A stretch of DNA of 64,000 nt, taken from the NCBI GenBank assembly GCA_037501455.1, contig CM074855.1, forward strand, positions 30,537,001-30,601,000, given 5' to 3'. The notes below the pieces were generated by a model. It was given only the letters and a program-made list of their open reading frames with translations, was not told the origin of the DNA and made no database searches. A program made the translations under genes and the position numbers. This document shows, in pieces, positions 10,784 through 21,751 of this stretch. This DNA is from Lantana camara (lineage: Eukaryota > Streptophyta > Magnoliopsida > Lamiales > Verbenaceae). The stretch's first letter is position 1; each line of letters opens with the position of its first letter.

Positions 10784-11898
10784 ATCACATTCAGGGAAGT
10801 CCTCCTGTTTTAATTCTGTTTATCAACATTGAGGACAATGTGAAATAAGTGTGGGGGGTGGAGAGTAGGTGGTTAAAAAAAATTTTTGAGACATGTCTGC
10901 TACTTTTGATGACTGTTGCCTTAATTTTTGTTTTGTTGAATGTTGATAGTTGATAACAGGCTTGTAGCCTGTTTTAGATGGTTCCTTTAAGAATTTTGAC
11001 TGATTTTTGTGGCTATTGTTTAGCCAGTGTTTCTGCTGTAAGAAGCTGTGAACCTGATAACCTCATGTGCAACATGTTTTGATTTGAGAGCTTTTGAACA
11101 TGAAAAATAGGTTGAAATAGCATGAATTTCCATGTCTGATTCTTGGAATTGATCAAATTTATAAGTTCTTTGGCTTTGATAGAGAATGTTTTTGAATTTG
11201 GATTAATGAATGAAAACTAAAATTGCATGCTTAGATTGGACCTTCATGTGTGAAAAAGTGTGCGATTTCTGGACTGTCTAAAGGAATGTTATTGATGCTG
11301 AATGCTAATGTTAATGTTGATTGAGGGTTATGAATAAGGCTGTTTTAGCCATTTGTCTCTGAATAAGGCTGTCACAGCCATTTGCTTGATGCAATCCGCT
11401 TGTTTCACTCCGCTGGTCACCTAATGGCTAAATACAAATCATAAATTGAAAAATGGGTGACCATGAGTGATGCACTGAGTGCAGTCTAGGGATAGTCATA
11501 TATTACCAAAGCGGTATTATGACACCCGAAATAGATAACTTTTTTGAATTTTGGTATAAGTGTTATGTTGGAACCCTCACTTTATCTTTTGTTTTGTTGG
11601 AATTTAGACAGTCCAGAACAAGCACCCTTTGATCATATGTTGTAATTGCTACATGGTAAATGTGCATGCTTAAATAAATTCCGAATTCCTTAACATTCTC
11701 TAGCAAGTTAAATACTTAAAATTTGTTCTTTTCCATTTTGAAAGACTGTGGAGACTTGTTATCAAACTCATTTTAGTGTTCATATTTTCTCATTGAGAAA
11801 GTGTGAGGCTGATGTGGTTTGATGAGGATCATCTTGCAGTTTGTTAGGATTAGAAGTTGTTGCTTAGGGACAAGCAAAAGTCTAAGTGTGGGGGGATT
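10784..11898 (+). other. Athila-like 3' non-coding region with two PPT-like tracts
   Basis: No long frame. AAGTGTGGGGGG occurs twice: just after the last ORF (about 10847-10858) and again at 11884-11895 against the 3' LTR. A short imperfect direct repeat (GAATAAGGCTGT...AGCCATTTG) is at about 11332-11383. Confidence 0.7.
11884..11898 (+). promoter_or_regulatory. Polypurine tract of the Athila-like element
   Basis: AAGTGTGGGGGGATT immediately before TGATAGTATG, the LTR start. The purine run and position are as expected for the plus-strand primer. Confidence 0.82.
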
Positions 11899-13349
11899 TG
11901 ATAGTATGCATAAAATACATGGAAATCTCTTTTGTTTCCCCCTGAATTGGATTAGATTTCTATTTAATTTGCTTTTATTTGGCTTTTGCAGAAACATATT
12001 GATGAATGAGGGATTTGGCAGAATTATGAAGAAAAAGACGCTAAGTGTTGGAAATGCCTGAGCTATGACCCCAATATATGATCATCCCTAAGGCCGTTGC
12101 GCGTAAAACAGACCGCGGTCAACAAGAACGGCTGATTCCTCTTGTTGGGACAGGTGTCACACATGCAACAGCTTGCTAACCTGGCTTGCATGCAAGAGTT
12201 GATCCTGCATTTTTGGAAGTTTCAAGAGTCCTAATCATGTTTATTGGGACTTGAAAAAGCTGTTTTGCCCCCTTGATCTTTGTAATAGATAGACTTAAGT
12301 AGATCTTATTTTGAAAAAAGTTAAGTGAGAAAGGACGGAGGGAGAAAATTTAGAAATTGGAAAGTAGCAGCTAGCAGCAGAAAACAGCAGGGGATTTCTT
12401 CCTCAAAACTGTGAATTCCTTCAGTTTATAAGTTTAAAGTATTTTGGTTTCGGTTTTTATTTTCAATTAAGTTTATAATTCAGCTTATGATCAAAGTATT
12501 TATTGTCTATCTTGCATGACGATCCATGGCTAAACATATTTATTTTAGCCAAGTTGTATCTTCATTCCTTGCCACTATTTATGAGATCTAAGTGAATGAA
12601 TGCGAATCTGATCTATGGTATTTATGCATGCTTTGAACGTACCTGTATAAGTTGTTTTCAAATCATCTTTCTGATCAATCGATGCCTAGATAACAACTTG
12701 ATAAGGTTACACTGATACTTGATACGTAATAGTCTTGTAAAGGTGTAGAAGAACCGCACATCAGTGAGAGTTTACCACCATGTTTACTCAATAAAATGAT
12801 GAAGCATGCGTAATATGATTTCATAAGTCCAAGCTTCTTGAGATTTTGGATCATGATTAATATCCTTTTGGTGCTCAATGCTATCATACAGTTAAATCCT
12901 AGATACTTGTTCACGGGACTGCTGTGTGGTAAGAATTTAATTGATGAGTTTCTCTTGATTAAGTTGAAATTAAGAAAGGATGATGTAGATAAGCTTCTTG
13001 TCTATTGTAAGTTAATCTACCATTCGATCAGATTTGATTTTTGCATCCAGGATTAGATACAGGCATGGAATGAAGTAACAACTTAGCTAAGATATCTCAC
13101 TCATAATCAACCTTCACAACTCTCTTTGCTTTCAGTCGTAGTTAATTGAAGAAATCTGATTTTATGCTTGAAATTAGTTTGTTTTAATTACACAAACAAC
13201 CCCCCTTCTAAGTCTCTTTTGAATATTCTCTTGGATACATTGAATATAAATCCATTTAGTCCCTTGGGTTCGACCCTTTACTGGTATATTACAATTTTAT
13301 ATTTCGTACGATAAGTGAAGGATTTAATTGATGGATTCGGCAACCATCA
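11899..13349 (+). repeat. Athila-like 3' LTR (1451 bp)
   Basis: Begins TGATAGTATG after the PPT and ends GCAACCATCA, giving TGAT...ATCA termini. Immediately after it, element B integrase sequence begins in reverse. The partner 5' LTR is outside the window, so the right boundary rests on the terminal dinucleotides and the switch in homology. Short frames within it carry no recognisable domain. Confidence 0.75.
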
Positions 13350-13818
13350 GAGAACGACACTTCCGTCCATAAAGTAGCTCATATGGTGACATTCCAATCG
13401 AAGCCTGAAAACTGTTGTTGTACGCAAACTCAATCAAAGGTAGCTGATCATGCCAAGAAGATTGAAAATCCAAAGAACAAGCTCGAAGCAAATCCTCGAG
13501 ATACCTTATTAATCTCTCGGACTGACCATCCGTCTGAGGATGAAATGTTGTACTAAACTGGAGCTTCGTACCCAAAACCTCTTGCAATTCATGCCACAAC
13601 TTAGAAGTAAACCGTGGATCTCTGTCTGAAACTATACTAACTGGAATCCCATGAAGTCTAACAATCTCCCGGTTATAAAGCTCGGCTAGCTTGCGAATCT
13701 TATACGACATCCGAACCGGCAGAAAATGTGCAGACTTCGTCAAACGGTCCACAATCACCCAAATTCCATCGAATCCATCTTTCACTTTAGGTAATCCGGA
13801 CACGAAATCCATCGTCAC
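13350..13818 (-). pseudogene. Element B integrase core, truncated
   Basis: Contains D in FDGIWVIVDRLTKSAHF, D in SDRDPRFTSK, and E in TDGQSERLIRYLEDLL, the DDE triad of a gypsy integrase. It ends at GRKCRS, where the Athila-like LTR begins; codons beyond 13350 in the open frame are Athila-like sequence. Upstream the HHCC finger and about 50 residues are missing, so it cannot be a working enzyme. Confidence 0.85.
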
Positions 13819-13831
13819 CTGTTACCTATTC

Positions 13832-14683
13832 CTAAGTGGAAGTGGATGCCCGACCCGAATATTGCCTTAAGTCCTTATACATCTTGTTTCCTCCGGGGTG
13901 GATGGAATAAGCTGATCTGTGAGCTTCCTCGAGCAATACCCGTTTCAACTCTTCGGGTACAACCACTCGGTTCTTGAAACGAAGAAGACCGGTTTCATCG
14001 AACCCGAATGGACACTCCGGATCAGCTCTAGCCTTAGCTATCAAGTTCTGAACTCCTGAATCCTTATTCTGAGCCTCAAACAATCTGTTCTTCAAATCCG
14101 ACTGAATCGAAATATTAGAAACTAGAGCCCTTAAAACAATTGGCTCGATTCCACTACTTTCACCCACTTCCAAGCTCGACACACTAACCTTCCTACTAAG
14201 TGCATCGGCGACCACGTTGGCTTTGCCGGGATGGTACTTGATCGTGCAATCATAATCTTCCAATCTTTCCATCCAACGCCGTTGCCTCATATTCAAATCC
14301 TTCTGAGTGAATAAATACTGGAGGCTTTTGTGGTCGGTGAAAATCTCAAAAGACACCCCGTACAAATAATGTCTCCACTTTCCAAGTGCAAAGACTACGG
14401 CGGCGAGCTCAAGATCATGCGTTGGATAATTCTTCTCGTGCTCTTTCAACTTCCGTGATGCATAAGCAATTACTTTACCCTTCTGAGTTAACACACATCC
14501 CAAGCCTTCCTTAGAAGCATCCGTATAAACAGCATATCCTTCTGAACCTTCCGGAAGGGCTAACACTGGAGCAGACACTAACTTCTCCTTCAAGAAAGTG
14601 AAACTCCTCTCACAACCTTCATCCCAATCGAATTTCACATTCTTCTTCGTCAACCGTGTTAAAGGAGCTGCTAACTTGGACAA
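13832..14683 (-). pseudogene. Element B RNase H and linker fragment
   Basis: Starts at a [13 protein letters not shown] motif that normally follows RT thumb sequence, then the RNase H core ([32 protein letters not shown]). The frame runs into the first half of the integrase zinc finger ([19 protein letters not shown]) and then breaks near 13865. A deletion there joins it to the DDE core. Confidence 0.84.
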
Positions 14684-14687
14684 ATCT

Positions 14688-15989
14688 TTAACAAACCTCC
14701 GGTAGTAACTTAGGTTTCTCCCACTTCAGAACCGACTCAATCTTTGAAGGATCGACCTCCAAACCATTGCCCGAAATCACGTGACCCAAGAATGACACCC
14801 TGTCAATCCAAAACTCACACTTGCTGAATTTGGCAAATAACTGATGCTCCTTCAAAGTCCTCAATACCAACTGAAGATGCCTCGCATGCTCCTCGGCAGA
14901 CTTAGAGAAAACCAGAATATCATCAATGAAGATGACCACGAACTTATCCAGAAAAGGCCTGAAAATCCTGTGCGTCATATCCATAAAAGCTGTTGGGGCA
15001 TTAGTCAAACCAAACGGCATCACTACAAACTCATAATGCCCGTACCGAGTATTAAATCCTGTCTTAGAAATATCCTCAGCTCGGATTCGCAGCTGGTAGT
15101 ATCCTTGTCTCAAATCCAACTTCGAGTAGACTCTAGATCCCTGAAGTATGTCAAACAACTCCTCGATATGTGGAAGAGGATACTTATTCTTGATCGTCAT
15201 CCAGTTCAACTCCCTATAGTCTATGCACATCCTCAAAGTCCCGTCCTTCTTCTTCACGAACAAAACTGGTGCACCCCAGGGAGAAGAACTCGGTCTGATG
15301 TACCCAATCTCCAACAACGCATCAAGTTGAGTCTTCAACTCTTTCAACTCAGCCGGAGCCATACGATACGGAGTCTTGGAGTACGGCTCTACGTTAGGGT
15401 ACAGATCGATCACAAACTCAATTTCCCGTTCTGGAGGTAACGAATCCAATTCCTCAGGAAAGACCTCGGAAAACTCCTTCACTACTTCCGTTTCTTCCAA
15501 CTTACTCTGATCCTTAGGTTTGTTGAGAATGTAAGCAATGAAACCCGTGGCTCCCTCTCGAACCAACTTATGAGCTTCTGAGAAAGAAAGTAGAGGCACA
15601 GTCTTGGAACTCCAACCCACTACCAAATCTGATTCCAACTGAACCTTCTTCGACCTGCAATCAACTGTGGCAGAATGTCTGTACAACCAATCCATGCCCA
15701 AAATGGATCCATAACAAGTCATCGGCAGCTCAATGAAGTCTGACAAGAAAACTCGACCCTCGATGCTCACCGGAACCTCTCTAAACACCCGATCAGATTC
15801 TAAACTACCACCAAACGGAGTATTAACCACATAACATGTAGAAGAGCAAGTAACAGACAAAGGCAAAGAAACAGATATAGCACTCGAAAGAAAGGAGTGA
15901 GTAGCTCCCGGATCAAACAAGGTATGAATGTTCGTGCCATGTATGCAAATGGTACCTTCAACTACCGTGGCTGGATCAACATCAGCATC
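14688..15989 (-). pseudogene. Element B protease and reverse transcriptase
   Basis: In the same frame as gag, after the TAG at 15990-15992. The protease active site reads FDPGATHSF, with P where D-S/T-G is usual. RT follows: [13 protein letters not shown] linker, CIDYRELN, the [12 protein letters not shown] box, and catalytic FIDD near residue 333. At about 14700 the conserved SFLG motif is deleted (about a dozen codons) and the frame shifts, so RT is cut from RNase H. Normally this polyprotein is matured by its own protease in virus-like particles. Confidence 0.86.
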
Positions 15990-17135
15990 CTACTGCTCTC
16001 CGTCCAGAGCATAAGCACGATCCCTGATCAGTGGTCTCTGTGCTCCCGGTGGTGGCATCCTGCGATCTGGACATCCGTCTACCATATGCTCATCGCTCCC
16101 ACAAATCAAGCATAAACCCAGACGCTTCCTGCAGTTATCATAGATGTGTGTCCTCTGACCACAGAAGGTACAAGCAGGCCTCTCGGGTGGTGGTGGCAAA
16201 GCTGGAGCAGCTGGAGCTCTAATTACTGGTCCCGCTGGTCGGGGCTTCTTCCCTGGGCCCTTCAGAGCTAGTGGTGGAGAAGAATAAACCATCGGCCTCT
16301 TGCCTGAAGTAGAACCCGAACCTGAACCCTTATACCCCGATCCTGAACCTCTGAAACCTGATCCGGAACCTGATCCTGATCCTGAACGATAAGTAGACCG
16401 CCTCGCATTCACTGAATCCTCAACCAACAATGCTTTCTTGGTAGCCTTCACCCACGTGCTCGTGTTGACTGCCTCGATCGCTGCCTGAATATCCGGTCTA
16501 AGGCCCTGGACAAACTGCATCGCCTTATGGAAATCGTCACTCGCTATATTAGGAGCATAGCGGGACAATCTCCCAAACTCGGCGATATACTCTGAAACTG
16601 ACCGGCTTCCTTGCTTAAGTTCTGTAAATTCCTTCAACCTTCGGGTGCGAGAAGATGGAGGAATGAACTTGTTCTTAAACTCCCGGGTGAAAACCTCCCA
16701 ATGAACTTCTTCGCCTGTCGCATCTAACACAATCCGGGCACTCTCCCACCATGAATATGCGTCGCCCTGAATCAGAAAAATAGTACATCGGGCCTTCTCC
16801 TGGGACTCACACGGGATAAGCTCCCATATCCTCTCAATTTCTTTCAGCCACTGCTCAGCCTGAATATCATTCCCTTTATAAAACTTGGGAGGATGCTGGT
16901 TCTGGAACTCCCTGAAAGCTAATGAAATCTGGCCTCCCGGCTGTGGTGGTGGAACTGGTGGTGGTGGAGGAACATAATCTCGGACTCTCTGATCAATAAG
17001 ACCCACCACGGCGTTCATAAAGTCCTGTGGCTGAGCCTGAGGAGGTGGAGGAGGAGGTGGTGATCTCTCCCGGCGATGATGACGACGATGTCGATGTCTA
17101 GGAGAACGATCACGGTAATGTCTATCGCGAGCCAT
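15990..17135 (-). CDS. Element B gag polyprotein, intact reading frame
   Basis: 381 codons. The start at 17135 is the first ATG, about 260 bp from the 5' LTR. Order: an arginine/histidine-rich start with polyproline, a FREFQNQ motif near residue 74, the Retrotrans_gag domain (EIERIWELIPC to about residue 225; WW motif near residue 130), a glycine/serine-rich linker, and two CX2CX4HX4C zinc knuckles near residues 320-350 (CTFCGQRTHIYDNC, CLICGSDEHMVDGC). It packages element RNA. The TAG at 15990 is followed in the same frame by [13 protein letters not shown] and protease, so it is either a recent nonsense change in a one-frame gag-pol or a suppressible stop. Confidence 0.85.
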   Translation of the reverse strand: MARDRHYRDRSPRHRHRRHHRRERSPPPPPPPQAQPQDFMNAVVGLIDQRVRDYVPPPPPVPPPQPGGQISLAFREFQNQHPPKFYKGNDIQAEQWLKEIERIWELIPCESQEKARCTIFLIQGDAYSWWESARIVLDATGEEVHWEVFTREFKNKFIPPSSRTRRLKEFTELKQGSRSVSEYIAEFGRLSRYAPNIASDDFHKAMQFVQGLRPDIQAAIEAVNTSTWVKATKKALLVEDSVNARRSTYRSGSGSGSGSGFRGSGSGYKGSGSGSTSGKRPMVYSSPPLALKGPGKKPRPAGPVIRAPAAPALPPPPERPACTFCGQRTHIYDNCRKRLGLCLICGSDEHMVDGCPDRRMPPPGAQRPLIRDRAYALDGEQ

Positions 17136-17374
17136 CCTGAAATCAAGTCACTATTATGCATGTTCAATTAGTAGGTGCAAATGTGTGCAAATAATTCACA
17201 ATTGCACATAAATTATAAAATTCAACAATTCACCAAATTCAAGTAAATTCAAATAACTCAAGTAGGTTCAGATATGTCAAAAAACGATGCAAGACTCTCA
17301 AATTGACAATTAGTTCCTATGTCGTGCGACCTAGACTCACAAGACACGACACTAGAGACCCGGTTTTGCAACCG

Positions 17375-17387
17375 GGCTCTGATACCA
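17375..17387 (-). promoter_or_regulatory. Primer-binding site, initiator-tRNA-Met type (element B)
   Basis: TGGTATCAGAGCC on the minus strand, eight bases inside the 5' LTR end, with surroundings homologous to element A's PBS region. Confidence 0.88.
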
Positions 17388-17814
17388 CCGTAGGATGTAG
17401 CACCCGGAACGCTAGGCACCACATCCCCCGCACTATAGCCCCAATCCACATAAGAAATGGTCAATCCATACATGAACCAAAGCTATAGCGAACGGGAGAC
17501 AATAAAAAAAAACACAAGGCTAGGCGGGTACCCTCAATTAAAACCAAACCAACAATGCAGAGTAGATAGAAGCGGAAGCAATACATCATTCAATACTTAT
17601 AGGTACCATATTTATTTATTTACTAATAGATACCAACATTCCATATCAATACAATATCATCTCCAAAATAAATAACAAGGCATGCTACAAAATAGGTAGA
17701 TCATCAGTACATGAACAAAATGTGAGATGAAGTGTGCTAGACCCTAATTAAAGACACTCTAGACTCTAATTCTCGCCTAGCACTCCCTGCAAAACAACTG
17801 AAAAGTTGAGGTGT

Positions 17815-17860
17815 CAGTCCAACACGGACTGAGCGAGGGGTTATAAATAAATATAAGCGC
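17815..17860 (-). promoter_or_regulatory. LTR core promoter with TATA box and hairpin (element B)
   Basis: The minus strand reads TTATATTTATTTATAA, then CAGTCCGTGTTGGACTG (17831-17815). The stem is AGTCC/GGACT where element A has AGTCT/AGACT, so both arms changed together. The upstream inverted pair TAATCTCGGG/CCCGAGATTA (17877-17949) is perfect here. Confidence 0.62.
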
Positions 17861-18868
17861 ACATACATGCAGGTTATAATCTCGGGTAATAAGTTTGGGA
17901 AAGTAACAATACAAATTGGTAAAAGGAGAGGTACTATCGCCCGAGATTACAACTAATTCACTTTATTAATTAATCAATTCAATACAATCAATTGTGGCCC
18001 GGCGAGTGAGGGCAATTCTCCAACCTTACTCCAACTGTGTACAATCAATCAATCAGTTGTTCAATAGTTAGGTGATCATGCAATTCATTACAGTGCACAA
18101 TTAGCAGTTTCAGTCCATCCTTCTTCCTCCGGGTGATGGTGGGATTGCAAGGTCCCACCATCCAATCAGTCTGGGCAGAGGGTACATGAATCCCTAAGCC
18201 CGGAACTCCTTCCTCCCCTAATCTCCTAGGGGGTTCAGGGGTCATCCCAATTTGGTGAGAGTAGCTCTCGAGTTACCCGTCAGCCCATGCTTTCCCGGTT
18301 GGCTCGAGTCACTACCCTCGGGCCCACAGTGCAATACAATACTCGCCTAATCATTCGATCAATCAATTCAGTTCCTTCAAAAGTTTGATAAATCATTTGA
18401 AAACCAATCTCATTTGAAAACTATAGCTATATAGATAGGTTTTGGCTTAAAACTTCACATAGGGTTATACGGGTTCTAGGTAGTTAGAATTAAACCTCAC
18501 CTGAACGACCCAAACAAACAAGGACACAGCTCACGGGGCCTGCTCCTCGTCACCAGGAAGCTGGTCTGTGCAAGAAAGACAATTGTCCGTGAGACACGAC
18601 TCAAAATGTACCAAATAGGACGAACGGCGAAAATGCAACGAGTATGATATGAATATGTAACAGACAAGATTATGTTCATGTGCACTATTAAGAAATTAAA
18701 TCATACGTTCAAGTCATCCATTTAATTCATTCGAACTCACAATTAGGGACTAAACAATTAAATACAGTCAATTAAACCCAATAACAATTAATATATAACC
18801 AACATATATGTATATATAACACATACACGTACAGCCATGCATGCAAAACAATATGCATGAAAACAGAG

Positions 18869-19080
18869 GGTGACACGCCCGTGCCACCAAAATACACTAA
18901 GCTGTGACACCCCCGTATCACAGTACAGCGGGTAACATGCATGAAAAATAGAAGGTGACACGCCCGTGTCACCCTTACAAGGCAAACCGTGACACCCCCG
19001 TGTCACGGTACAGAAGAACCAGGCCACTACGCACCCCGTGTCACGCTGAAGAAGGGAAAGTTGACACGCCCGTGTCAACT
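18869..19080. repeat. Cluster of GTGACACGCCCGTGTCAC-type palindromes in U3 of element B
   Basis: Units near 18869-18888, 18902-18923, 18953-18975, 18986-19009, a half-unit at 19031-19045, and 19059-19080. The core is TGACAC-(G/C)CCC-GTGTCA. Outer bases differ between units but stay paired: GG/CC, CTG/CAG, ACCG/CGGT and AGT/ACT. The position in the LTR matches the unrelated-sequence cluster in element A. Confidence 0.85.
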
Positions 19081-20018
19081 GTACGTAGCTGAAAAAAAAA
19101 ACAGAGTAAACAGCAGAACAACTACGTACCAAAGCTCCAACACCCAAAAATGGATTCAAACCAAGATGAAATGCATATATATCATGCAATACACATACTA
19201 TCATACATATAAATCAATAACAATTCATATAAATACCCATTTCCATGTTAGATCATCAAGAATCATTCATTCAAAACCCAAATCACCAATCATGCTCCAA
19301 GTGCAATATCAACAAGTTGAATACATCCAACTTAAGCACAAAGTTCATAAACATGTTTTCAATAACCAATACACAAATTAACCAACATATAGCAAAGCCC
19401 TAACTCTACCATATTTCCAAGAAATTCATCAATTCTCCAAAGTTACCTCAAATGAAAGAAATGGGTGCTAAGATGAAGAGATGATGATGATGATGCTTGT
19501 ATGATCACAAATCCCACAAATTCTAGCTTGTATGTTGAAATCTTCCACCTAGCTTGAAGAGGGTTGGCTCGGTTGGCAAGGAAGCAAGAGCAAAGGTGTA
19601 TGTAATGTTTGTATGAAATGGGAAGCATGATACGTGAAAGGCTACAATGAAGGAGAAAGAATTGGCCAAATTTGCTATTTAGTCCTCCAATTATTTAAGT
19701 CATGCAATGAAGTTCAATTCCATAACAAATGATCAATTAGATCCAATGCAATTAAGTCCCCTAATTCATAAGAATGCTCAAGTAAGGTCACGAAAGAATT
19801 AAATCACGTTCGGGAAATTAATTCACGTTACAATCACGTTCAATGTATACGACAATTATAATCTGATATGAATTTCAATAAAATACTAAGAATATAAATT
19901 TTATAAAATCATGTCATGACAAGGAAAATGAATTAAATGATCAATTAATAATTAAAATATAACTCTCAAACTCACACGTGTCGATCATACCTGAAATGCC
20001 GAAAGCTGGGGCGTTACA

Positions 20019-20662
20019 GTCTTATTGTTGGAAGTAATTCATCTAATTAATATCCTCCCACTAGGTTTACTAAATCACATTTATAATCCTAATAATATTT
20101 TAAGGTTTTAATAACAATTTATTAATTAGGCCGAAAAATATTAGTTCAATTATGCATCTCATTCAATCTCTATTAAACATTATTATTTAATCACATTAAA
20201 TAAAATACGCATAATTGTAAATATCATAATATCTCATATTATCATAATCATGCCATAAAATAAAATAATTAAGCATGCGTTCATATAATTATCACATAAT
20301 TATCATGCTTAAAATTTTAAATGACACAAAATAAATATGCCATAAATTAAATCAATTAAGCATGCTGGTATAATTATCACATAATTATCACGCTTAAAAT
20401 AAATGACATAAAGTAAACATGTTATAAATAAATTATCTCATAATTTAAATCATGTTTATTGATTCGGTAATTAACCAGGAAGATTATTGAAATTGATTCC
20501 CAGAAAATTACCATTCCACGTAAATTCCCAGGAAACACTGGGGGGGTCACAAACGGCCCCACTTAAAAACCAACCTCCTTTGACAGAATTCACGTGCACA
20601 GTAGCAGATTTAAAATTATGCATCGCATGCATCATATCAATGCATGTATATATCTAGAGCAC
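20019..20662 (-). other. Element F untranslated leader
   Basis: AT-rich, no ORF. Imperfect repeats around AATTAAGCATGC...ATAATTATCACATAATTATCA occur at about 20268-20310 and 20355-20400. Cut by element B at 20018/20019. Confidence 0.55.
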
Positions 20663-20675
20663 GGCTCTGATACCA
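20663..20675 (-). promoter_or_regulatory. Primer-binding site, initiator-tRNA-Met type (element F)
   Basis: TGGTATCAGAGCC on the minus strand, two bases from the LTR end TCCCAGCA. Confidence 0.85.
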
Positions 20676-21285
20676 GTTGCTGGGAGGCGGGCCCAGAACA
20701 GTAGAGGTCCGAGACAACATTTTAAATTTTTTATTATAATACAAGTATTAAAATATTTCTAAAACATTTTAATACAATAGCGGAAGACTTAGTCGGATCT
20801 ACTCAAGCATATACATGCAATTGATAATAAAATTTAAATCACTTAAGCAGATAAATATCTAACATGCAATTAACACTTAAGAGCACAAAATTTATCATGC
20901 TTAAAATAAAACAACTATAAAATATTACCGTACTGCAATTATGGCTATCTAACGGCATTTTTTCAGCTCCCGAATTCCCCTCCTGAGAATCCGTTAACCG
21001 ATCTCCTCGTGAAATCGGCAGAGCTTCCCTGCAATAACCCCAGGGACACCCTCGGAGTGTGGGCTCCGAAAGTATTTCTCTAAATACTTAGAGAAAATAA
21101 AACTTTAAACTAAAAACCCTTTTCAGGGTTTATTCTCCCGAAATCAGGCGTTTTATACAAACACCTAATTAAAATTAATTCCAAAATCAATCGGAATTAA
21201 CTGGCAGAAAAGGGATATGGTTTCAAAGCCGAACCTCAACCAAAACCACCTCCCAAACTTGTGAATGAGAAATGAGGGCCCAAGG

Positions 21286-21301
21286 CCCCTATTTATAGGG
21301 G
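21286..21301 (-). promoter_or_regulatory. TATA box in a palindrome (element F LTR)
   Basis: CCCCTATAAATAGGGG on the minus strand: a consensus TATAAATA flanked by CCCC/GGGG arms. Its place in the LTR, downstream of the ACGTG cluster, suits a core promoter. Confidence 0.65.
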
Positions 21302-21513
21302 AAAAACCGAGGGTAAAATAGTAATTTTACACCCCACTTGCGTAGCCAACTTGGACACGAAAACCGAGGATACTACGTTGAAGGTCTCTCCATCACGAGT
21401 CCAACGCCGCTGGCCGCTTGCCATTCTGACGCCGCACGCGCCCACACGCGCGACCTGAAGGCGGCGCGTGTGTGGCACACGCGGCCAGGGTTTGCAGCCC
21501 TAAGAACCGGCCC

Positions 21514-21751
21514 GACACGTGGCAGATCCTGGTTCTGCCACGTGTCCGGTTTAGACCGACCCTATCCGTTGACCCGACCCATGACCCGTTTGACTGATCC
21601 GGTCCGGTCAAATCTGGACCCTTGCTTCACGGCCACGTGGCGTAATATGGGCCGTCCACGTGTCGCACACGTGGGGTGCCACGCGCCTGCCCAGTCAGCG
21701 CCACCTGGGCCCACCTTGCTGACGTGGCATGCCACGTCAGCTGCCACGTCA
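21514..21751. promoter_or_regulatory. Cluster of ACGTG (G-box/ABRE-like) sites in element F U3
   Basis: ACGTG cores at about 21517, 21539, 21635, 21658, 21669, 21722, 21733 and 21746, many in inverted pairs. The sequence at 21718-21741 is a perfect 24-bp palindrome with half-site GCTGACGTGGCA. The cluster lies about 210-450 bp upstream of the TATA box. ACGT cores bind bZIP and bHLH factors in plants, so stress- or light-linked expression is a reasonable inference. Confidence 0.6.

Larger units (their letters stand above)
7431..13349 (+). mobile_element. Athila-like gypsy LTR retrotransposon, 5' part off-window
   Basis: Only the 3' part is seen: pol from inside the linker before RT (7432), a roughly 1-kb 3' non-coding region, a PPT with the AAGTGTGGGGGG signature, and a TGAT...ATCA LTR (11899-13349). 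Gag and the 5' LTR must lie left of nested element A, outside the window. The right end abuts the interrupted integrase of element B, so the Athila-like element inserted into B; the candidate TSD starts GAGAA at 13350. The lineage rests on the RT linker (KDHFPLPFIDQMLERLAG motif) and the PPT form. Confidence 0.85.
13350..20018 (-). mobile_element. Element B: Tekay/Del-like gypsy LTR retrotransposon, interrupted; 3' half off-window
   Basis: On the minus strand: 5' LTR 20018-17396, PBS, gag, PR, RT, RNase H and the start of integrase, cut at 13350 by the Athila-like insertion. The rest of integrase, any chromodomain and the 3' LTR should lie beyond the left edge. Pol carries an in-frame TAG after gag, a deletion with frameshift between RT and RNase H, and a larger deletion between RNase H and integrase. 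The right flank begins GTCTT inside the leader of element F. Confidence 0.87.
17396..20018 (-). repeat. Element B 5' LTR (2623 bp)
   Basis: TGTAGCACCCGG at 17396 and GGGGCGTTACA at 20018 on the plus strand. Blocks in common with element A's LTR occur in the same order; between them the sequence has diverged. The U3 carries its own palindrome cluster (18869-19080). Confidence 0.88.
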
